DNA of 18,289 nt from an uncultured Eubacteriales bacterium (GCA_900549105.1 URND01000054.1:1-18289), one strand, 5' to 3'; positions 7,582-14,332 are shown, counted from the stretch's first letter. The notes: generated by a model from the sequence alone, not told the origin. Made by a program: numbers and translations.

Positions 7582-9084
7582 TTAATTCATCATGCCTGCG
7601 GCAATTTCTTCCTGGGTGAGTGTCTCACCATTCTTAATTCGATTAATATAGTCTGCAGCTGTGCTTACACTATTCTCATCCGGGAGCATGACGTAAAGAA
7701 TCTGGTCTCCGGAGGAATAGCAGGTATAATCTGTATCATTTCCTGTTCCCACAACTCTGGATGAAAGTATATTCCAGCCATCGCCGTCATTTAACTGCAT
7801 ACGCACCAGACTGGAAATCTGCTGCTGGCTCAAAGATGTTTCAAAGCTGTCGGACAAACTATCCATAATGCCCATGTAGCCGGTCAGAATAGCCGGTGAC
7901 AGACATTTATTAATAATCGCTTTCATCACAATCTGCTGATTCATCACACGGTCATTATCTCCATTTGGAAGATTATAACGTTCTCTGGCAAAAGCCAGCG
8001 CAGAGGAGCCGTCAACCCCATAGTTCATGCCCTGAACAAAGTATTCTCCGCTGATGGTCGTAAATTCATAAACCGAATCCAAATCCACACCGCCGAGGGC
8101 GTTCACCATATCTCTCAATGTGGTAAAGTTTACTTTTGCATAGTAGTCCACATCAACGCCAAACAACTGGGACAGAGTGTCCATAGAACACTGAGGTCCA
8201 TACAGACCGGCATGGGTCAGTTTATCTCTGGAATCACCGGAAATACCCGGCAATTGTACATAATAATCTCTAGGAATTGAAGTCATCAATACCTGATTTG
8301 TATTCGGATTTACCGTAACAAGCATATTGACGTCGCTGCGGCTTGTTGTTGCAATGCTGCCTTCCGTATCGATACCGCTGATAAAGACGGTAAATGGTGT
8401 TTTTGTGACATCCGTCTTATCGCCGGATACGGTTTCTACTTTTGTCTTAATCTCAATATTGCTCAATTCACGCACATCCGCGGCAAAGGTCGGGAACTTC
8501 TCTGTCAGAGAGGAATCGTAGGCTGTGTTGTAAATGATTGCCTGAACATTTCCATCATACAAATCCTGAACCATCATATACGGGTCGTCATAATTATAAT
8601 AAGCCAGACTCTGCCCGACTTCCTCGGAAGCCTCCACGATCGCCTGTTCCACCTTATCGCTTCCGCCGATCAACTGGGCGCCGAACTCATACCCTGCCGC
8701 ATCCTGCAGTGTCTGGGCCGCATCATTGTTCAACACGGCAAAGGCAATCCGGTCTACCTTATAATCATTGCTGGTAATGCTGAACAGAGTCGCATTTGTC
8801 CGAAGCAGATAGACGTTGGCAAAGGTCAAAAGCACAAGCATCAAAACACAGTCCACTTTGCCTATAATGTGGGCGCTTCGCGTAAACTGGGAACCGAGTG
8901 CAAAAGCATCCAGAAACATTAAAATACCAAAGATAATCGCCAGATATTTCACCGGCAATATATTAATCATCAAGAGTACGACAACAAAAATAACCGACAA
9001 AATAATCTGCAGTATCGCCAGAATTTTACCAACGGTATGCCGATTTCTCTTTCTTCTTCTCTGTTTGTTTTTAGTATTTCCCAT
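7582..9084 (-). CDS. LCP family cell-wall polymer ligase, Cps2A-type (500 aa)
   Basis: First gene of the glycan operon. After a short, strongly basic head (KNKQRRRKRNRH) come three membrane helices (about 18-40, 46-66, 76-96), an accessory domain (about 108-210) and the LCP domain (about 231-445). Motifs: SRSDVN (248-253), IPRD (270-273), RDKLTHAG (286-293) and FARER (366-370). Three helices plus accessory plus LCP is the layout of streptococcal Cps2A/CpsA, which attach capsule to the wall. The whole length is recognisably homologous to the 665-residue LCP protein at the other end of the operon, but this one lacks the acidic head and tail. GAGGTG lies five bases before the ATG. A promoter is at 9134-9162. 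Confidence 0.94.
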   Translation of the reverse strand: MGNTKNKQRRRKRNRHTVGKILAILQIILSVIFVVVLLMINILPVKYLAIIFGILMFLDAFALGSQFTRSAHIIGKVDCVLMLVLLTFANVYLLRTNATLFSITSNDYKVDRIAFAVLNNDAAQTLQDAAGYEFGAQLIGGSDKVEQAIVEASEEVGQSLAYYNYDDPYMMVQDLYDGNVQAIIYNTAYDSSLTEKFPTFAADVRELSNIEIKTKVETVSGDKTDVTKTPFTVFISGIDTEGSIATTSRSDVNMLVTVNPNTNQVLMTSIPRDYYVQLPGISGDSRDKLTHAGLYGPQCSMDTLSQLFGVDVDYYAKVNFTTLRDMVNALGGVDLDSVYEFTTISGEYFVQGMNYGVDGSSALAFARERYNLPNGDNDRVMNQQIVMKAIINKCLSPAILTGYMGIMDSLSDSFETSLSQQQISSLVRMQLNDGDGWNILSSRVVGTGNDTDYTCYSSGDQILYVMLPDENSVSTAADYINRIKNGETLTQEEIAAGMMN

Positions 9085-9133
9085 AATTCACCTCTGTATA
9101 AATTTTTTTAAATTCAACCATTATATCCCACTT

Positions 9134-9162
9134 ATTATAGTACATGAGTTCCCAAAAAGCAA
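9134..9162 (-). promoter_or_regulatory. Promoter of the surface-glycan operon
   Basis: On the minus strand TTGCTT (9157-9162), 17 bases, then a perfect TATAAT (9134-9139). A leader of about 43 bases leads to the ATG at 9084. A second TATAAT-like box slightly downstream lacks a good -35 partner. Confidence 0.65.
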
Positions 9163-9203
9163 CGCAAAACCGTATTTATCACACTTTTGACACATATTTA
9201 CCG

Positions 9204-9251
9204 AAAAAAAACATCCCCGATACCGGATTAGGGCGGCCGGTACCGGAGATG
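9204..9251 (-). terminator. Terminator of the dehydrogenase-maoC unit
   Basis: On the minus strand a 15-bp stem (9237-9251 with 9212-9226, two G-T pairs), a 10-base loop and then eight T. It separates the acyl-CoA module from the glycan operon, whose promoter begins about 40 bases further on. Confidence 0.92.
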
Positions 9252-9257
9252 CTTACA

Positions 9258-9283
9258 TTATATAAGTTGGGAGGCTTATATAA
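9258..9283. repeat. Perfect 9-bp inverted repeat in the maoC 3' region
   Basis: TTATATAAG (9258-9266) and CTTATATAA (9275-9283) are perfect reverse complements around an 8-base loop. It lies between the maoC stop and the terminator, and there is no T-run beyond it, so it is not a second terminator of the usual kind. Confidence 0.7.
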
Positions 9284-9335
9284 GTTTTACAATACTTTTT
9301 ATTTAATTTTAGGGCAAGCAGCAATTAACGCCTTT

Positions 9336-9776
9336 TTATTTAGGCGGCATACATGTGGCAACACCGGCGGTTACAACTTCACCTTTCTGATTTGTAACTT
9401 CCTGTTTTACTTTTACAATGTAGAAGTCTTTCTTTTCCTTATACTGAATATCAACAACTTCACAATGTGCAGTAATAACGTCGCCCGGATATACCGGTTT
9501 CATGAAAGTTACTTCCTGGCCCATATGGATGGTGCCAAGGCCCGGAAGCTGCATTCCGAGAACAGCGCCGCAAAGGCTCAAACTGATAACGCCATGGGCA
9601 ATACATTTCCCAAACTGGGTTGTTGCCGCATAGTCTTCATCGAAGTGCATTGGATTTGTATCTGTGGATACTTTGCCAAAGTATTCGATATCCTCTTTTG
9701 TAATTGTCTTTGTACGACTGGCTGTCATGCCGACTTTCAATTCAGCGCCTGTAAATTTTTTAATTTCTTCAGCCAT
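9336..9776 (-). CDS. MaoC-family (R)-specific enoyl-CoA hydratase (146 aa)
   Basis: A single hot-dog-fold hydratase of PhaJ type, which interconverts trans-2-enoyl-CoA and (R)-3-hydroxyacyl-CoA in the cytosol. The catalytic motif is D39-T-N41-P-M-H44 followed by FDEDYA and FGKCIAHGV (55-63). The Asp-to-His distance of five residues equals that of PhaJ. Length is normal for one domain. A strong ribosome site (AAAGGAGG) lies before the ATG. It is the last gene after acyl-CoA dehydrogenase, with a 91-base gap and a terminator downstream. Stereochemistry matters here: the ordinary butyrate pathway uses an (S)-specific crotonase, so this gene points to (R)-hydroxyacyl-CoA chemistry. Other MaoC proteins act on longer or branched acyl-CoAs, so chain length is unknown. 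Confidence 0.92.
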   Translation of the reverse strand: MAEEIKKFTGAELKVGMTASRTKTITKEDIEYFGKVSTDTNPMHFDEDYAATTQFGKCIAHGVISLSLCGAVLGMQLPGLGTIHMGQEVTFMKPVYPGDVITAHCEVVDIQYKEKKDFYIVKVKQEVTNQKGEVVTAGVATCMPPK

Positions 9777-9813
9777 ATTCGTTTCCTCCTTTCAAAAATT
9801 CCTTATTTTATTT

Positions 9814-9859
9814 TGAATCCCGTTTTCCCTCTAAAATGAATCCCATTTCCCTTTTAAAA
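9814..9859. repeat. Tandem 23-bp imperfect repeat
   Basis: Two adjacent 23-bp copies (9814-9836 and 9837-9859) match at 19 of 23 positions. Each begins TGAATCCC and ends TAAAA. They fill most of the space between the dehydrogenase stop and the maoC ribosome site. Confidence 0.8.
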
Positions 9860-9867
9860 TTTAGAAA

Positions 9868-11004
9868 CTATTTTCTGAGAATAGCTCCGCTGATAACGAT
9901 ACGCTGAACTTCATTCGTACCCTCGCCAATTTCCATAAGCTTATTGTCACGAAGCAAACGTTCTACATTGTATTCTTTGCTGTAGCCGTTTCCGCCTAAT
10001 ACCTGGATAGCATCCAGACAGATAGCTGTTGTGTGGGATGCAGCAAATAATTTAGCTTCTGCAGCCTGTACGGAGCAGCGAACGCCGCTGGCCTTCATTT
10101 CAGCTACATCATAGAGCATAAGTTTCATAGCTTCGATGTACATAGCCATGTCTGCAATCTTAAATGCGATAGCCTGATGTTTTGCAATCGGTTTGCCAAA
10201 TGCAACTCTTTCCAGAGCATAATTCTTAGCAATATCCAATGCGTGTTCAGCAATACCTGTAGAAATTGCTGTACAGCTTACACGGCCGCCGTCAAGACCT
10301 TCCATAGCGAACTTGAAGCCCATGCCTTCTTTGTCGAGCAAGGCATCTGCAGGAAGTTTCATATCATCAAAAGTCATACCATGTGTATCGGAACTTCTCA
10401 TACCAAGTTTATCTTCTTCTGCATCAATGATGAGGCCCGGTGTGCCTTTATCAACGATAAATGCGGAAATACCGTTAGCGCCCTTTTCAGGATCTGTTAC
10501 TGCCATAACAACGTAGTAATCTGCGATACCGGAGTTTGTAATCCATGCTTTGCTTCCGTTAATTACGTAGCTGCCGTCTGCCTGTTTTTTTGCTCTTGTG
10601 CGGAGACCTGCCGCATCGGAACCAGCGCCCGGCTCGGTCAGACAGAAAGCAAAAAGTTTACCTTCAGCAACGCCGGATAAATATTTCTGTTTCTGAGCTT
10701 CGCTGCCGTGTTTTAAAATCATATCTGTACATACCCAGCTGATTTCCATAGCCATAGCAAAACCTGCATCGCCTTTTGCCAGCTCATGTGTGATGATCGC
10801 ACATTCAACATCGCCGAGACCTGCTCCGCCGTACTCTTCCGGAATCGGCGTAGCCTGAAGGCCTGTCTCAATGTACTTTTCATAGAGCTCTTTGCACCAG
10901 CCATTCTGGTCCATTTCACGTCCTCTTGGTTCTACCTCTTTTTTTGTAAAATCGCGAACCATTGACTGAATATCCAACTGTTCCTCTGTAAATTTGTAAC
11001 CCAT
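9868..11004 (-). CDS. Short-chain acyl-CoA dehydrogenase, Bcd-like (378 aa)
   Basis: FAD enzyme that oxidises acyl-CoA to 2-enoyl-CoA or, coupled to Etf in clostridia, reduces enoyl-CoA. Family motifs: PEEYGGAGLG, FCLTEPGAGSDAAG, INGSKAWITN, RVAFGKPIAKHQAIAFKIADM, QVLGGNGYSKEYNVERLLRD and IGEGTNEVQR. E361 in GEGT is at the position of the catalytic base of short-chain dehydrogenases. I chose ATG 11004 (MGYKFTEEQ) because AAGGAGG lies 8 bases before it. The longer frame from 11040 would begin at the predicted transcription start and reads through the leader. It has its own LysR-type promoter element (11047-11116) and is followed by maoC. Close relatives include butyryl-, acrylyl- and caffeyl-CoA reductases, so the substrate is uncertain. 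Confidence 0.94.
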   Translation of the reverse strand: MGYKFTEEQLDIQSMVRDFTKKEVEPRGREMDQNGWCKELYEKYIETGLQATPIPEEYGGAGLGDVECAIITHELAKGDAGFAMAMEISWVCTDMILKHGSEAQKQKYLSGVAEGKLFAFCLTEPGAGSDAAGLRTRAKKQADGSYVINGSKAWITNSGIADYYVVMAVTDPEKGANGISAFIVDKGTPGLIIDAEEDKLGMRSSDTHGMTFDDMKLPADALLDKEGMGFKFAMEGLDGGRVSCTAISTGIAEHALDIAKNYALERVAFGKPIAKHQAIAFKIADMAMYIEAMKLMLYDVAEMKASGVRCSVQAAEAKLFAASHTTAICLDAIQVLGGNGYSKEYNVERLLRDNKLMEIGEGTNEVQRIVISGAILRK

Positions 11005-11012
11005 GTGTTTAT

Positions 11013-11019
11013 CCTCCTT
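11013..11019 (-). promoter_or_regulatory. Ribosome site deciding the dehydrogenase start
   Basis: AAGGAGG on the minus strand, 8 bases before ATG 11004. Confidence 0.85.
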
Positions 11020-11046
11020 CTCACTTGTTTTATTTTTCACAATTTA

Positions 11047-11116
11047 ATTATATCTTTTATTTCCTTTAAAGAGAAATATTAAAATCGCATATGATTTATG
11101 TACTCGCGGCATAAAT
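11047..11116 (-). promoter_or_regulatory. LysR-type activated promoter of the dehydrogenase-maoC unit
   Basis: Copy 2 of the shared 49-bp element lies at 11068-11116 on the minus strand. Here the palindrome is perfect: TTTATG, nine bases, CATAAA, the T-N11-A form of LysR sites. The element ends in TATTTCTCTTT. Fifteen bases later comes TATAAT (11047-11052). The -35 position falls on TTCTCT inside the element and is a poor match to TTGACA, as expected for an activator-dependent promoter. Transcription would start near 11040. Confidence 0.8.
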
Positions 11117-11126
11117 TTTTTTGTTT

Positions 11127-12131
11127 TTATGCGTTTAATTTCTGAATCTCTTTAATCAATTCCGGAATCACTGTGAATAAATCCCCAACAATACCATAGT
11201 CAGCCACATCAAAGATTGGAGCTTCCTCATCTTTATTGATAGCTACAATACAATCTGAACCGGTAATTCCGGCCGCATGCTGAATAGCGCCGGAGATACC
11301 GCAGGCGATGTATAATTTCGGAGATACGGTTTTTCCTGTCTGTCCAACCTGATGGGCATGAGGAATCCAGCCTGCATCTACTACGGCGCGGGAAGCGCCC
11401 ACTGTCGCATTTAAAGTATCTGCCAGTTTCCGTATAATCTCAAATCCTTCCGGAGAGCCAACGCCGCGGCCGCCGGCCACGATAATTTCCGCTTCTTCCA
11501 GATTTACAGCTTCTGCAACCTCTTTAATCCGCTCTAATAATTTTGTCCGAATGTTTTCCGGCGCAATATGAATATCTTCACAAATCATTGTTCCGATTCT
11601 GCCTGTCACCGGTTCCGGTTTCTTAAAGATACCCGGGCGAACTGTTCCGAGCTGCGGACGGTTATCCGGACAGAGAATCATTGCCATTAAATTTCCGCCA
11701 AAAGCCGGACGGGTCCAGATCATATTTCCCGTTTCTGCATCATAATCCAGCATCGTACAATCCGCTGTCAGACCTGTATTCAGATCGCAGGCCATCTTTG
11801 GTCCCAGATCGCGGCCATTATTTGTGGCGCCAATCAAAATGGTTGCCGGTTTATATTTTTCCACTAATGTTTTCATGGCATAGCTGTAAGCATCTGTTGA
11901 ATAGTTAAAATATTCCTCGCCTTCAACAAGAATAACTTCATCTGCACCATAATCAATTGTTTTTTCCGCCACGTCTTTTACGTTTCCGCCGATGACTACA
12001 GCCACGAGTTTTCCACCCATTTTATCAGCCAAAGTACGGCCCGGCGATAAAAGTTCATAACCGACAGACTTTGCGGCATTTTCCTCAGTTTCTACAAACA
12101 CCCAAAGATTTTTATATTCTTCAAACTGCAT
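11127..12131 (-). CDS. etfA: Electron transfer flavoprotein, alpha subunit (334 aa)
   Basis: Large subunit of the Etf dimer that exchanges electrons with the acyl-CoA dehydrogenase. The C-terminal FAD domain is clear: AGGRGVGSPEGFEII (219-233), ASRAVVDAGWIPHAHQ (246-261), QVGQTGKTV (261-269) and CGISGAIQHAAG (277-288), ending in a DYGIVGDLFTVIPEL helix region. The N-terminal half carries GATNNGRDLGPKMA (101-114). The start at 12131 is fixed by AAGGAGG 8 bases upstream, overlapping the etfB stop. A longer frame to 12215 only reads back into etfB. It follows etfB by 13 bases and is 122 bases from the dehydrogenase start, with a separate promoter between. Whether this pair is electron-bifurcating (flavins in both subunits, ferredoxin output) cannot be settled by eye. 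Confidence 0.95.
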   Translation of the reverse strand: MQFEEYKNLWVFVETEENAAKSVGYELLSPGRTLADKMGGKLVAVVIGGNVKDVAEKTIDYGADEVILVEGEEYFNYSTDAYSYAMKTLVEKYKPATILIGATNNGRDLGPKMACDLNTGLTADCTMLDYDAETGNMIWTRPAFGGNLMAMILCPDNRPQLGTVRPGIFKKPEPVTGRIGTMICEDIHIAPENIRTKLLERIKEVAEAVNLEEAEIIVAGGRGVGSPEGFEIIRKLADTLNATVGASRAVVDAGWIPHAHQVGQTGKTVSPKLYIACGISGAIQHAAGITGSDCIVAINKDEEAPIFDVADYGIVGDLFTVIPELIKEIQKLNA

Positions 12132-12139
12132 AACTTTAA

Positions 12140-12146
12140 CCTCCTT
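12140..12146 (-). promoter_or_regulatory. Ribosome site deciding the etfA start
   Basis: AAGGAGG on the minus strand, 8 bases before ATG 12131 and overlapping the etfB stop codon at 12145-12147. Confidence 0.85.
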
Positions 12147-12948
12147 ACAGCACTTTTGCGTCTGCCAACATGCCGACAACCTTCGCTGCGGATACAGCCG
12201 GCTCTTCTCCGGCAATTTTCACGCAGGTTTTATTTCTCACCGGTGTGAAGGTTTTCTTTACCTTTGTCGGGGAACCTTTCAGGCCGCACCGGCTCAGATC
12301 AAGATTTGGAATATCCTGTGCGGTAATAATCTGAATTGGTTTTTTCCTTGCTGCCATTTTATTTTTGAGTGTTGGGAATCTTGGGTCAAAAGCGGTCTTA
12401 ACCACTGTAACCACCGCCGGTTTGCGGACAGAAATAATATCGTATCCCTGGTCGCTTTCCCGTTTAACAATAATGTCATCGCCGTGAACGCTGACTTCCG
12501 AAGCATAAGTCACCTGGGCCAGTCCCATATGAGCGGCAATTTCCGGTCCAACCTGCCCTGTATCACCGTCAATGGCCTGTTTTCCGCTGAAAATTAAATC
12601 AAATTTTCCTTCCTTTTCTTCGATAGCTGCAATGGCGCTGGCCAGAATATAGCTGGTTGCCAATGTATCGGAACCTCCAAAAACTCTGTCGCTGCAGAGA
12701 TATGCCTTATCGGCGCCAACTGCCAGACACTCGGTCAGAGCTTCCTTGGCCTGCATCGGTCCCATAGACAATACTGTAATCTCCGTATCCGGCGTAACAT
12801 CCTTAATCCGGGCTGCCACCTCCAAAGCGCAGGCGTCAAACGGATTCACAATACTCGGCACACCTGCCCGAATGAGGGTATTGGTTACCGGGTCAATCTT
12901 GATTTCGGTTGTATCCGGTACCTGCTTCACACATACTAAGATTTTCAT
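12145..12948 (-). CDS. etfB: Electron transfer flavoprotein, beta subunit (267 aa)
   Basis: Small subunit of the Etf dimer. Family marks: MKILVCVKQVPDTTEIKID at the start, NPFDACALEVAARI (35-48), SMGPMQAKEALTECLAVGAD (61-80) and the signature DGDTGQVGPEIAAHMG (127-142), the nucleotide-binding loop of ETF-beta proteins. The start at 12948 is fixed by AGGAGG six bases upstream and by the universal MKI(L/V)VCVKQVPD opening. The frame extending to 13071 would run through the promoter and LysR box. First gene of etfBA, driven by the LysR-type promoter at 12982-13051. It serves the dehydrogenase encoded downstream. FixA/CaiT-region homologues have a similar layout, but no carnitine genes are present here. 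Confidence 0.95.
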   Translation of the reverse strand: MKILVCVKQVPDTTEIKIDPVTNTLIRAGVPSIVNPFDACALEVAARIKDVTPDTEITVLSMGPMQAKEALTECLAVGADKAYLCSDRVFGGSDTLATSYILASAIAAIEEKEGKFDLIFSGKQAIDGDTGQVGPEIAAHMGLAQVTYASEVSVHGDDIIVKRESDQGYDIISVRKPAVVTVVKTAFDPRFPTLKNKMAARKKPIQIITAQDIPNLDLSRCGLKGSPTKVKKTFTPVRNKTCVKIAGEEPAVSAAKVVGMLADAKVL

Positions 12949-12954
12949 GATATA

Positions 12955-12960
12955 CCTCCT
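12955..12960 (-). promoter_or_regulatory. Ribosome site deciding the etfB start
   Basis: AGGAGG on the minus strand, six bases before ATG 12948. Confidence 0.85.
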
Positions 12961-12981
12961 ATCTGTTAAATGTTTGACTAA

Positions 12982-13051
12982 AGTATATCCATTGCAGCGA
13001 AAAAAGAGAAATATTAAAATTGCATACCTTTTATCTGTCCAGCGCATAAAT
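12982..13051 (-). promoter_or_regulatory. LysR-type activated promoter of etfBA
   Basis: Copy 1 of the shared 49-bp element lies at 13003-13051 on the minus strand, matching the dehydrogenase copy at 38 of 49 positions. The palindrome reads TTTATG, nine bases, GATAAA (one mismatch). After TATTTCTCTTT come 15 bases and then TATACT (12982-12987). The leader to ATG 12948 is about 27 bases. It starts right after the LysR terminator, so etfBA should not depend on read-through from lysR. Confidence 0.8.
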
Positions 13052-13069
13052 TTGTATTTCTGAAAATAC

Positions 13070-13107
13070 AAAAATCGCCGTCTGCATCTGAAGCGGCGGC
13101 GATTTTT
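13070..13107. terminator. Terminator between the lysR gene and etfB
   Basis: AAAAATCGCCG (13070-13080) and CGGCGATTTTT (13097-13107) form a perfect 11-bp stem around a 16-base loop. Both arms carry an A/T run, so it could work in either direction, but the useful one is the minus strand, just after the lysR stop at 13110. A small hairpin (GTATTT, four bases, AAATAC, 13054-13069) follows it. Confidence 0.88.
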
Positions 13108-13109
13108 GG

Positions 13110-13988
13110 TTACTTATAGGATCTAACCAAATGCTTTATTAAATTTTTTACACTGGCAGAAACCTTTGTCCCCTTTTTTGTAATGGCAACTACCGTCCAC
13201 TTCGCCAGTTCTCCCCGAAGCGGCACGGCCATCACACCTCTCCCCACATAAGGCGTAATCGGCCTTGGCAGAATCGAAATCCCCTGAGCCAGCGAAACAA
13301 GTGCGGCGATGTAATCCCAACTCGGACTGCAGTGGATAATGTTCGGTTCAAATCCGGCATCACGACACATTTGATGAACATTCGTGAAAAGCTGATATGT
13401 AGAATCCAGTAAAATAAATTTTTCTTCTTTCAGTTCTTCAATCCCCACATTTTTGCGGCCGGCCAGCGGATGGCTCTCGGGGACCATAACTGCCAGCCTG
13501 TCCTCAATAATTTCTTTCACATCGAAATGCCTCTCGTCCACCGGCCTTATGACCAGTCCCACATCGAGCATCCCCTCCAATATCTCCTTTTGTATCAAAT
13601 GGCTTCCCTCCACCGTAAAGTAAAGTTTAACCTCGGGATACTCTTTGTTAAAAACCGGCATAAACAGCGGCGCCATAACTGTATTCAATACGGAAGGAAT
13701 ACCCAGCCGTATTTCACCCATATCGTTTGCACTATACCCCTGCAAATATTTCTGAAGCTCTTCGAATTCTTTTACGACCCTCTCACCCCTCTCCAAGAGC
13801 TTCCTTCCGGCCGGCGTCAGCTTAAAACTACGGGTTGTCCGATTAATGAGCTGAACATTATATTCGTCCTCAATACATTGAACCGTCCGGCTCAAAGAGG
13901 ACTGGGAAACCCGAATCTTCTCCGCCGCCTGAGAAAAACTTTTCTCCCTGGCTATACACACAAAATAATACAACTGCCTATACTCCAT
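13110..13988 (-). CDS. LysR-type transcriptional regulator (292 aa)
   Basis: Full-length LysR protein. The winged HTH is at the N-terminus: MEYRQLYYFVCIAREKSFSQ, then AAEKIRVSQSSLSRTVQ (about 21-37) as turn and recognition helix, and LTPAGRKLLERG before the linker helix. The effector domain (about 91-290) begins GEIRLGIPSVLN and includes DVGLVIRPVDERHFD and ALVSLAQGISILPRPI, usual for binding small acids. AAGGGGG lies about 8 bases before the ATG. It is transcribed away from the CoA-transferase gene and towards etfBA, but has its own terminator. Its position amid three promoters that share a T-N11-A palindrome makes it the likely activator of all three. The inducer is unknown, probably the imported acid or its CoA ester. 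Confidence 0.94.
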   Translation of the reverse strand: MEYRQLYYFVCIAREKSFSQAAEKIRVSQSSLSRTVQCIEDEYNVQLINRTTRSFKLTPAGRKLLERGERVVKEFEELQKYLQGYSANDMGEIRLGIPSVLNTVMAPLFMPVFNKEYPEVKLYFTVEGSHLIQKEILEGMLDVGLVIRPVDERHFDVKEIIEDRLAVMVPESHPLAGRKNVGIEELKEEKFILLDSTYQLFTNVHQMCRDAGFEPNIIHCSPSWDYIAALVSLAQGISILPRPITPYVGRGVMAVPLRGELAKWTVVAITKKGTKVSASVKNLIKHLVRSYK

Positions 13989-14064
13989 ATGTTTTCCCCC
14001 TTTGTGTCAAAAAACATCTCCTGTAACCCCTTATATCATCCCATATGGTGTACTTTATAATTTT

Positions 14065-14093
14065 AGTATGTCGAATCGTTTTTTATTTGTCAA
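14065..14093 (-). promoter_or_regulatory. Promoter of the lysR gene
   Basis: On the minus strand a perfect TTGACA (14088-14093), 17 bases, then CATACT (14065-14070). Unlike the three target promoters it has a consensus -35 box, so it should not need an activator. Leader about 70 bases. Confidence 0.6.
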
Positions 14094-14209
14094 TCAAACT
14101 TTTTTTCCTCTTTTTCCCAATTCTTCATCTTTTGATGTCTGAAAATTTGACGTCTTATGTCGATTTTATCCGCATATTTCCTCGTTTTTTCATATTTTTC
14201 AGGCTTCCA

Positions 14210-14280
14210 ATTTATATCCACAGCGCATAAATCTAATGCATTTTTGGTATTTCTCTTTCCAATAGAGCCAAAGTTATAAT
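14210..14280 (+). promoter_or_regulatory. LysR-type activated promoter of the CoA-transferase/permease unit
   Basis: Copy 3 of the shared 49-bp element (14210-14258), here on the plus strand and so in the same orientation relative to its gene as the other two. The palindrome reads TTTATA, nine bases, CATAAA (one mismatch). It ends in TATTTCTCTTT. Sixteen bases later comes TATAAT (14275-14280). The -35 position again falls on the poor hexamer TTCTCT. Confidence 0.8.
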
Positions 14281-14316
14281 GAAATTACAATGGTTTGTTA
14301 AAGGATTAACTTTTAC

Positions 14317-14324
14317 AAAGGAGG
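14317..14324 (+). promoter_or_regulatory. Ribosome site deciding the CoA-transferase start
   Basis: AAAGGAGG, 8 bases before ATG 14333. The in-frame ATG at 14279 overlaps the -10 box and has no such site. Confidence 0.88.
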
Positions 14325-14332
14325 TTTTTGAA

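Larger units (their letters stand above)
13989..14332. other. Divergent regulatory region between lysR and the CoA-transferase gene
   Basis: 344 bases without a gene. From left to right it holds the lysR ribosome site and a leader of about 70 bases, the lysR promoter (14065-14093), an AT-rich stretch (about 14094-14209) in which I see nothing defined, the LysR-type element and -10 box of the CoA-transferase gene (14210-14280), and a leader of about 45 bases ending in AAAGGAGG. The LysR element is about 120 bases from the lysR -35 box, so direct autoregulation from that site is not obvious. Confidence 0.7.

Noticed and set aside
12949..13071. Longer etfB start (frame to 13071)
   Set aside because: The extension runs through the LysR element and -10 box; the family's universal N-terminus begins at 12948.
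14279..14332. Longer CoA-transferase start at ATG 14279
   Set aside because: The ATG overlaps the TATAAT box. ATG 14333 has AAAGGAGG and places the catalytic Glu at 324, as in Pct.
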